A stretch of DNA of 64,000 nt from NCBI RefSeq assembly GCF_900112845.1, contig NZ_FONG01000021.1:86516-150515 (forward strand), written 5' to 3'. This DNA is from Actinacidiphila alni (GTDB taxonomy: Bacteria > Actinomycetota > Actinomycetes > Streptomycetales > Streptomycetaceae). The notes beneath the pieces were generated by a model. It was given only the letters and a program-made list of their open reading frames with translations. It ran no database searches and had not been told where the DNA came from. Position numbers and translations under genes: made by a program. Below are positions 58,135-64,000 of this stretch, one piece after another; positions within the stretch are counted from its first letter, which is position 1, and each line of letters starts with the position of its first letter.

Positions 58135-58932
58135 TCAGGCGCGCGCGACGACCTTGTTGGTCAGGGTGCCGACGCCCTCGACGGTGACGGAGACCTCGTC
58201 GCCGGGCAGGAGGGGGCCGACGCCGGCCGGGGTGCCGGTGAGCAGCACGTCGCCGGGGAGCAGCGTCATGGCCTCGGTGATGTTGACGATCAGGTCCTCG
58301 ATGGAGTTGATCATCTGAGCGGTGCGGCCGGCCTGCCGCAGTTCGCCGTTGACCGTGGCGGTGATCGCGAGGTCGGACGGGTCGAGGTCGGTCTCGATCC
58401 AGGGGCCGAGCGGGCAGGAGGAGTCGAAGCCCTTGGCGCGGGCCCACTGCTTCTCGGTGCGCTGGGTGTCCCGCGCGGTGACGTCGTTGGCGCAGGTGTA
58501 GCCGAGGATGACGTCCTTGACCCGCTCGCGCGGCACCTCGCGGCACAGCCGGCCGATGACGACGGCCAGTTCGGCCTCGTGGTGCACCTCCTGCGAGAAG
58601 GAGGGGTACACGATCGGGTCGGCGGGGCCGATCACCGAGGTGGACGGTTTGAAGAAGGCCCAGGGCGCGGTGGGCACCTCGTGGCCCAGTTCCCTGGCGT
58701 GGTCCGCGTAATTGCGCCCGATGGCGACCACTTTGTTCGGCAGGACCGGCGGCAGCAGCCGCACCTTGTCCAGCGGCACCCGCGTACCGGACAGCTCGAA
58801 GTCCGCGAAGGGGATGCCCTTCATGATGTTGATGACGAGGCCGTCGGTCGTGCCGGTGCCGCTGTCGCCCTCGGCGGTCTCGACCGCGCCGAAGGCGACA
58901 TTTCCGTCGATGGAGAACCTCGCGATACGCAT
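58135..58932 (-). CDS. Fumarylacetoacetate hydrolase family protein
   Basis: A 265-residue FAH-family enzyme. Metal-binding Glu residues lie in IVYPSFSQEVHHEAELAVVI, with CANDVTARDTQRTEKQWARA and PLGPWIETDLDPSDLAI further on, and PGDVLLTGTPAGVGPLLPGD near the end. Family members hydrolyse or decarboxylate acylpyruvates and oxaloacetate; the substrate is unassigned. The M. tuberculosis homologue lies beside gltX. ATG 58932 starts MRIARFSIDGNVAFG. Confidence 0.92.
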   Translation of the reverse strand: MRIARFSIDGNVAFGAVETAEGDSGTGTTDGLVINIMKGIPFADFELSGTRVPLDKVRLLPPVLPNKVVAIGRNYADHARELGHEVPTAPWAFFKPSTSVIGPADPIVYPSFSQEVHHEAELAVVIGRLCREVPRERVKDVILGYTCANDVTARDTQRTEKQWARAKGFDSSCPLGPWIETDLDPSDLAITATVNGELRQAGRTAQMINSIEDLIVNITEAMTLLPGDVLLTGTPAGVGPLLPGDEVSVTVEGVGTLTNKVVARA

Positions 58933-58974
58933 GCGCCCAGCTTAGGGCGTGATCCACACGACGGGCCCGGGGGC

Positions 58975-59178
58975 TCAGACGGTCGGGAGCTCCGTCAGCA
59001 CGGTGCGGCGCGGGTTCGCGGTCTGCTGCGGCAGCGGCGGCTCGGTGATCTCGTCGATCGCGGCGGCGGCCTCGGCGTCCGGCGCGGTGGCGACCCCGAG
59101 TTCACTCGCGTCCTTCAGGTGCGCGAGGGTGGTGCGGCGCGGGTTCGCGATCGGACGGAACAGCATGGTGGTCTTCAT
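58975..59178 (-). CDS. Uncharacterised 67-aa peptide with duplicated ANPRRT motif
   Basis: A 67-residue protein starting MKTTMLFRPIANPRRTTLAH. A near-identical motif occurs twice: ANPRRTTL at residues ~11-18 and ANPRRTVL at ~54-61, flanking an acidic/Ala-rich middle (VATAPDAEAAAAIDEITEPP). Third codon positions are almost all G or C, so it is a real gene. No Cys, no signal peptide and no transmembrane helix. Not a family I recognise. A possible -10 (TACAAT on the minus strand, 59263-59268) lies 85 bp upstream. The stop is 43 bp from FAH. The RRT motifs resemble basophilic kinase sites, but this is speculation. Confidence 0.78.
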   Translation of the reverse strand: MKTTMLFRPIANPRRTTLAHLKDASELGVATAPDAEAAAAIDEITEPPLPQQTANPRRTVLTELPTV

Positions 59179-59779
59179 CGGCCGTGTGGACCTCGGTGAC
59201 TCGGGGCGCCGACCGTGGCGCGCGGAAACGCGCAGGCCGGCGCGGGTTGACAGAAAACCGCGATTGTAAAGCACAAGGCTAGTGCGGCCTTTTCCCGGAA
59301 CCCCGCGCTCCAGACATCCGTCCTGCTGTGATTTTGCTCACGAAGTGAGTCGCAAAGCGGGCATTGTTCGCATCCAACTGCCACACTCAAACCGGTCATT
59401 GACCGCGCATGCGTACGGATCACCCGTGATCGGCCCGTCCGGGACAGCGCGTGACCCGTGCGCACGGGCGGTCACTAGGTCCGAATTCCCCCGCTTTCAC
59501 CGAATCGAATGTCAACGCTCAGTGGTGGGCTCGACGCGACGAGTGACGGAATCCAACAGGTCGGCTACGGCCCTTGTTGGGAGATCCAGCACTGTGCTGG
59601 AATTCCCCGGACCGCCGCATCACATCGAGCCGGCGCGCAGGGGGCGCGTTCGAGCACCGAGCGGTGGTGAAGGGCATCATCGGCCTCCTCGCAACCCGGG
59701 GCGGCCTGAGCCCCCATGACTCGACACCGTCCTGTCCGCTTCATCGCGGGGGACGCCTGGTCCAGAGGTTGCGACGCTA
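59179..59779. promoter_or_regulatory. 601-bp intergenic control region upstream of the conservon
   Basis: No gene is convincing here. It is moderately lower in GC than its neighbours at its left end. It contains a perfect 17-bp palindrome (59585-59601), GATCAC-CC-GTGATC at 59418-59431, GGTCATTGACC at about 59394-59404, and an imperfect stem around 59332-59356 (TTTGCTCAC ... GTGAGTCGCAAA). The left part must hold the promoter of the 67-aa peptide gene, and the right part that of the conservon. Confidence 0.5.
59585..59601. promoter_or_regulatory. Perfect 17-bp palindrome upstream of cvnA
   Basis: TCCAGCAC-T-GTGCTGGA, 8-bp arms with a single central base, 179 bp before the cvnA start codon. 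Such symmetry is typical of a dimeric repressor or activator site. No known regulator can be assigned from sequence. Confidence 0.5.
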
Positions 59780-62700
59780 GTGCAGGGACGTTTCAAGAGG
59801 GACAGCGGCGCTGCGGGCGACCCGGAGCAGCAGCCCGGCGGGACCGGCAACGGCCCGACACCGCAAGCGCAGGGTGACCCGGCGAGCAGTGCGCCGGGTG
59901 CATCGGCTGCCACCGGACGGACGAGCACGCCCAGCGGCATCGAGGCGGGCAAGATCACCGGTCTGGCGGGCAAGCCGGGGCCCCGAATAGCCATGCGCAA
60001 CTGGCGCATCAGCACCAGACTCGTCTCCCTGCTCGCCCTCCCCGTGGTCACCGCGACCGTGCTGGGCGGTCTGCGCATCAACAGCTCGCTGGACAACATC
60101 AACCAGCTCGAGCACATGAAGACGCTGACCGACATCACCGAGCACGCGACACAGCTCGCCGCCGCCCTCCAGGAGGAGCGCGACAGTTCGGCCGGCCCGC
60201 TGTCCTCGGGCGACAAGGGCAATGACGCGGTGGCCGCCTCCCGGCAGGCCACCGACCGCGAGTACAAGGCGTACCTGACCGCCAGCGACAACGTCTCCGA
60301 GCGTGACCCGGTCTTCTCCGGCGTCCGCGCCACCCTGCTGGCGATCGGCACCCAGCTCGCCAACCTCAGCCAGATCCGCGACGAGGCGTACACCTCGACC
60401 GGCACCATCTCGCAGACGGTCTCGTCCTACGACGACCTGGTGCAGTCCCTGCTCTCGCTGTCCCAGGACATGGCGCAGGCGACCAACAACCCCGAGATGA
60501 TCCAGAGCACCCGCGCGCTGGCGGCCTTCTCCTCCGCCAAGGAGTACGAGTCGATCCAGCGCGCGGTGATCAGCGCCGCGCTGGCCACCGGCGGCAAGCT
60601 CTCCGCCAACGACTACCAGTCGGTGTCCTACGGCTCCTCCAACGAGGAGACCTCGCTCACCCGGTTCCAGAAGATCTACGGACCCAAGAGCGCCGCGCTG
60701 CTCGCCCCGATCGAGGGCGGCAACGCCAACATCAGCGCGCACGACACCACCCGGCTGCGGATCGCCGCCTCGCCGAACGCGATCACCAAGATCGACAGCT
60801 CGTACCTCGACTGGGACGACGCGGCCAAGTCCAAGATCCAGGCGATGAGCCAGATCGAGCGGTCGCTGCTCAACGAGATGCAGCAGAAGGCCCTCAAGCT
60901 GCAGAGCGAGGCCAAGCGGTCCGCGCTGATCTCCGGTGCGATCATCCTGCTCGTCCTCGGCGTCGCCGTGGTCGGCGCCTTCGTCGTGGCGCGCTCGATG
61001 ATCCGGTCGCTGCGCAGGCTGCAGCAGACCGCCAACGACGTCGCCCAGAAGCGGCTGCCCGAGCTGGTCAAGCAGCTGTCCGAGACCGACCCGCAGGACG
61101 TGGACACCTCGGTCGAGTCGATCGGCATCAACAGCCGTGACGAGATCGGCCAGGTGGCCCGGGCCTTCGACGAGGTCCACAGCGAGGCGGTCCGGCTCGC
61201 CGCCGAGCAGGCGCTGCTGCGAGGGAACGTCAACGCGATGTTCACCAACCTCTCGCGCCGCAGCCAGGGCCTCATCCAGCGCCAGCTGTCGCTGATCTCC
61301 GAACTTGAGTCCCGCGAGGCCGACCCGGACCAGCTGTCCTCGCTGTTCAAGCTCGACCACCTCGCGACCCGTATGCGCCGCAACGGTGAGAACCTGCTCG
61401 TTCTCGCCGGTGAGGAGCCGGGCCGCCGGTGGACCCGCCCGGTGCCGCTGGTCGACGTGCTCCGCGCCGCCGCGTCCGAGGTGGAGCAGTACGAGCGGAT
61501 CGAGCTGACCTCGGTGCCGTCGGCCGAAGTGACCGGCCGTATCGTCAACGACCTCGTCCACCTGCTCGCCGAGCTGCTGGAGAACGCCACGTCGTTCTCC
61601 TCGCCGCAGACCAAGGTGCGGGTCACCGGTCACTCGCTGCCCGACGGCCGCGTGCTGATCGAGATCCACGACACCGGCATCGGCCTGTCGCCGGAGGACC
61701 TGGCGGACATCAACGAGCGGCTGGCGAACCCGCCGACGGTGGACGTGTCCGTCTCCCGCCGCATGGGCCTGTTCGTGGTCGGCCGGCTGTCCCTGCGGCA
61801 CGGCATCCGGATCCAGCTCCGGCCGTCCGACTCCGGCGGTACGACCGCGCTGGTCATGCTGCCGGTCGACGTCACGCAGGGCGGCAAGGCGCCGAAGAAC
61901 AACCTCGGCCAGATGGGCGGCCGCCCGGCGGGCGCTCCCCCGGCCGCGGCCGGTTCCTCAGGCATCGCCAACGCCTTCGGCAACTCCCCCAACTCCCCGC
62001 AGGTCTCGCGGCAGCCGCAGCGCACCCCGGTCTCCGGCGGCGCGCAGCGTCCGGCGCTGAGCCCGGGCGGCCCGCAGCAGCCCGGCACACCGCGCTGGGC
62101 GCAGGACCAGCAGGGCGGCGGGCGCCAGGGCTTCGACGCGCAGGGCTTCCCCGACGACCGGGGCATGCAGGACACCCCGCGCGGCCACGAAGAGGTCGAG
62201 GCGGCCTCCGCCTTCGACGCTCCGGGCCAGGGTCCGCGCGGCGACTTCCAGCAGCAGGGTCCCGGCGGCTACGGCCGTCAGCAGGGCGGTCCCGGCCAGC
62301 AGGGCAACAGCGACACCGGGCAGTTCCCGATGCCGGGCGGCCCCGGCAGCCAGGGCGGCCAGGGCTTCCGGCCGGCCGGCGGTCCGCAGCAGGGGCAGCA
62401 GGGCCAGTTCCCGCCGCCGCAGCCGCAGAACACCGGCCCCTCCGGCTTCCGTTCCGACGTCTTCGGCGGCCGTCCGGGACCGGCGCCCCGCCAGGGCGCG
62501 GGCCCCGGCGACACCGCACAGTTCCCCCCGGTGCGCGACGACGACTACGCGCCGATGGGCCAGGGCGGTCAGGGCGGCCCCGGCAACCAGCCGCAGGGCG
62601 GTCCGGGCAACCAGGGCGGTCAGGGTCAGGGCAACAGCGACACCGGCCAGTTCCGGATGCCGGGCGGCCCCGGTGGCCCCGGCGGCCAGAACCCCGGTCT

Positions 62701-63898
62701 GCCGCAGCGCGGCGCCCGCAGCCCCGAGGAGACGTACAGCACCGGCCAGTTCCAGATGCCCGGCCAGGGCAACGACGGTCAGTTCCAGGGCGGGCAGGGC
62801 GGCCCCGGCGACACCGCGCAGTTCCCGGCCGTGCCGTCGTCGGACACCGGTGAGTTCCCGGTGCCGGGCCGCCAGCAGCATCCGCAGCAGCCCCCGCAGC
62901 GTCGGCCGCAGCAGGGCTTCGCGGGTGGCGGCCAGTACCAGGGCCCGCCGCCGAGCGGTCCGCGCCCGGACGCCTACCCCGGCCAGGGCCAGGGCCTGCC
63001 GCAGCGCGGCGCCCGTCCGCAGGGCGACGGCGGCGGCTACGACCCGAACCAGCCGCAGGACCCGTACCACTCCGGTCAGTACCCCCTCCCGCCGCAGCCG
63101 CAGCAGGGCGACACCGGCCAGTACCCGGTCCAGCAGCCGCAGGCACCGCAGGCGCAGCCGCAGCAGCCGGCCGAGCCGATGGCGCTGCCGCCGGCCCCGG
63201 CCCGCGGGGACGAGCCGACGCCGATCTTCTCCTCGATGGAGTCGGACTGGTTCCGCACCGGCCAGGCCGAGCGGATGCAGCAGATCCACGTCGAGCAGAG
63301 CGACGGCCGCGGCCAGCAGGCCCCGCCGGTCCGCCCGGTGGGCCGTACGGCGCCGCCCGCGGCCCCGCAGCGGTACCGGCCCGAGCGCCCGGGGACCTCG
63401 GCCCCCGGCGGCGGCAACGGAAACGGCTCCAACGGCAATGGCTCGAACGGAAACGGTGGCAGCGGCTCCAACGCCAACGGCGGTCCCCGTCTGACCGGCG
63501 GCCCGCAGCAGCCCGCCTCGGTGCCCGCTTCCGCGCAGTACCAGTCCGGCTCCCAGGGCCAGGCGCCCGCCGCTCCGGTGGCGCAGCCGCTGCCCCGCGA
63601 GACGCCGAACTGGCGGACCTCGCCCAACGACGCGCTGCGTCAGCGGGCCGAGCAGGTCCGGGAACCGTCGGCCGGCGGGGTCACCCCGTCGGGTCTGCCG
63701 CGCCGGGTGCCGAGGGCCAACCTCGTCGCCGGCGGTGCGGCACAGCAGCAAGCGCCGCAGGGCGGTCCGCAGATCTCGCGGGCGCCCGACGACGTACGCG
63801 GACGTCTGACCAACCTCCGCCGTGGTATCCAGCAGGGCCGCCAGGCCGGGGGCAACACCGACGGGCGTGGTTTCGGTACGAATCACCAGGAGCGTTAG
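59780..63898 (+). CDS. cvnA1: Conservon sensor kinase-like protein CvnA
   Basis: A 1372-residue membrane protein. TM1 is near residues 81-98 and TM2 is 382-404, enclosing an extracellular nitrate/nitrite-sensing-type (NIT) domain. A HAMP-like segment, then a DHp-like helix with LFKLDHLATRMRRNGENLLV (His527), and a HATPase with N602 in LLAELLENATSF, HDTGIGLSPED and GLFVVGRLSLRHGI follow. From about residue 690 to the end is a Gln/Gly/Pro-rich disordered tail with ~8 TGQF-type repeats. CvnA kinase-like proteins work with CvnB (roadblock), CvnC and CvnD (GTPase). Start GTG 59780; cvnB follows without a gap. Confidence 0.93.
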   Translation: MQGRFKRDSGAAGDPEQQPGGTGNGPTPQAQGDPASSAPGASAATGRTSTPSGIEAGKITGLAGKPGPRIAMRNWRISTRLVSLLALPVVTATVLGGLRINSSLDNINQLEHMKTLTDITEHATQLAAALQEERDSSAGPLSSGDKGNDAVAASRQATDREYKAYLTASDNVSERDPVFSGVRATLLAIGTQLANLSQIRDEAYTSTGTISQTVSSYDDLVQSLLSLSQDMAQATNNPEMIQSTRALAAFSSAKEYESIQRAVISAALATGGKLSANDYQSVSYGSSNEETSLTRFQKIYGPKSAALLAPIEGGNANISAHDTTRLRIAASPNAITKIDSSYLDWDDAAKSKIQAMSQIERSLLNEMQQKALKLQSEAKRSALISGAIILLVLGVAVVGAFVVARSMIRSLRRLQQTANDVAQKRLPELVKQLSETDPQDVDTSVESIGINSRDEIGQVARAFDEVHSEAVRLAAEQALLRGNVNAMFTNLSRRSQGLIQRQLSLISELESREADPDQLSSLFKLDHLATRMRRNGENLLVLAGEEPGRRWTRPVPLVDVLRAAASEVEQYERIELTSVPSAEVTGRIVNDLVHLLAELLENATSFSSPQTKVRVTGHSLPDGRVLIEIHDTGIGLSPEDLADINERLANPPTVDVSVSRRMGLFVVGRLSLRHGIRIQLRPSDSGGTTALVMLPVDVTQGGKAPKNNLGQMGGRPAGAPPAAAGSSGIANAFGNSPNSPQVSRQPQRTPVSGGAQRPALSPGGPQQPGTPRWAQDQQGGGRQGFDAQGFPDDRGMQDTPRGHEEVEAASAFDAPGQGPRGDFQQQGPGGYGRQQGGPGQQGNSDTGQFPMPGGPGSQGGQGFRPAGGPQQGQQGQFPPPQPQNTGPSGFRSDVFGGRPGPAPRQGAGPGDTAQFPPVRDDDYAPMGQGGQGGPGNQPQGGPGNQGGQGQGNSDTGQFRMPGGPGGPGGQNPGLPQRGARSPEETYSTGQFQMPGQGNDGQFQGGQGGPGDTAQFPAVPSSDTGEFPVPGRQQHPQQPPQRRPQQGFAGGGQYQGPPPSGPRPDAYPGQGQGLPQRGARPQGDGGGYDPNQPQDPYHSGQYPLPPQPQQGDTGQYPVQQPQAPQAQPQQPAEPMALPPAPARGDEPTPIFSSMESDWFRTGQAERMQQIHVEQSDGRGQQAPPVRPVGRTAPPAAPQRYRPERPGTSAPGGGNGNGSNGNGSNGNGGSGSNANGGPRLTGGPQQPASVPASAQYQSGSQGQAPAAPVAQPLPRETPNWRTSPNDALRQRAEQVREPSAGGVTPSGLPRRVPRANLVAGGAAQQQAPQGGPQISRAPDDVRGRLTNLRRGIQQGRQAGGNTDGRGFGTNHQER
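62312..63125 (+). repeat. TGQF-type repeats in the CvnA tail
   Basis: In-frame repeats of the form D/S-T-(G/A)-(Q/E)-(F/Y)-P at about residues 845, 911, 954, 987, 1011, 1022, 1097 and 1111 (for example DTGQFPMPGG, DTAQFPPV, STGQFQMPG, DTGEFPVPG). They are separated by Gly/Gln/Pro linkers. At the DNA level they recur as imperfect GACACCGGxCAGTTCCC units. Confidence 0.8.
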
Positions 63899-64000
63899 TT
63901 GAGTGCGATGAGCCAGGCGGCACAGAACCTGAACTGGTTGATCACCAACTTCGTGGACAACACCCCCGGGGTGTCCCACACGGTGGTGGTCTCCGCCGAC
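63899..64000 (+). CDS. cvnB1: Conservon roadblock/LC7 protein CvnB (5' part only)
   Basis: Cut off by the window end; 34 codons visible. MSAMSQAAQNLNWLITNFVD and NTPGVSHTVVVSAD match the start of CvnB roadblock-domain proteins, which act with CvnD GTPase. TTG 63899 was chosen because GGAG lies six bases upstream; ATG 63908 is the other choice and is farther than usual from that site. It starts directly after the cvnA stop, so it is coupled to cvnA. Confidence 0.9.
   Translation, partial: MSAMSQAAQNLNWLITNFVDNTPGVSHTVVVSAD

Noticed and set aside
58975..59178. RiPP precursor interpretation of the 67-aa peptide
   Set aside because: No Cys/Ser-rich core, no leader-type processing site, and no maturation enzyme within the window.
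61958..63979. Leftward open frame opposite the CvnA tail
   Set aside because: Repetitive CAG/GGC-rich coding sequence leaves the reverse strand open; no start context or family match.

Overview
The window is chromosomal DNA of a very GC-rich actinobacterium, almost certainly a Streptomyces or close relative. Coding regions have strong third-position G/C bias. Genes tied to the streptomycete life cycle are present: the sporulation sigma factor whiG, an nsdA-like regulator, four clustered type I signal peptidases, a histone-like HU with a Lys-rich tail, ndgR, a conservon (cvnA/cvnB) and three genes with the rare TTA leucine codon. The gene order matches the conserved actinobacterial core from whiG to the first conservon. 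No phage, transposon, CRISPR array or specialised-metabolite cluster is visible.

Layout. 0-5.9 kb: a secreted LytM-type peptidase, a TetR regulator, whiG, then dprA, comM and a YraN-like nuclease. 6.0-13.3 kb: DUF2469, a Nudix hydrolase, four signal peptidases, and the ribosome block rpsP-khpA-rimM-trmD-rplS, all transcribed leftward. 13.4-17.9 kb: a less standard stretch with a SprT-like protein, a ProRS without the bacterial editing domain, a TTA-containing methyltransferase, DUF402 and a GNAT enzyme. 17.9-29.5 kb: ffh, the nitrogen operon amtB-glnK-glnD behind a probable GlnR box, nsdA, a primase/polymerase-like gene, ftsY and a glucose-permease-like transporter. 29.6-43.2 kb: smc, acylphosphatase, a CAP-domain protein, an HxlR regulator, yceD-rpmF-rnc-mutM, a DivIVA-like protein, coaD, rsmD and recG. 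43.2-53.8 kb: a 161-bp structured repeat, a DhaL-domain protein, rpmB, thiL-thiD, ddl, plsC-gpsA, cofC, a second inverted copy of the repeat, and hupS. 53.9-64.0 kb: leuCD and divergent ndgR with a shared palindromic operator, two tRNA-Glu and one tRNA-Gln, HAD and FAH enzymes, a 67-aa conserved-looking peptide, a 600-bp regulatory-looking gap, and cvnA with the start of cvnB.

The genes serve translation (rpsP, rplS, rpmB, rpmF, trmD, rimM, rsmD, proS, tRNAs), co-translational targeting and secretion (ffh, ftsY, sip genes), chromosome organisation and repair (smc, hupS, recG, mutM, dprA), nitrogen control, central metabolism (leuCD, gpsA/plsC, coaD, thiD/thiL, cofC) and development (whiG, nsdA, rnc, conservon).

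Points that most merit a second look are the paired 161-bp repeat, the perfect 17-bp palindrome upstream of cvnA, the uncharacterised peptide with a duplicated ANPRRT motif, the ~100-residue insertion in the SMC hinge, the absence of gltX from its usual place beside the Glu/Gln tRNAs, the sipX reading frame that runs into sipY, and the archaeal/eukaryal-type ProRS.
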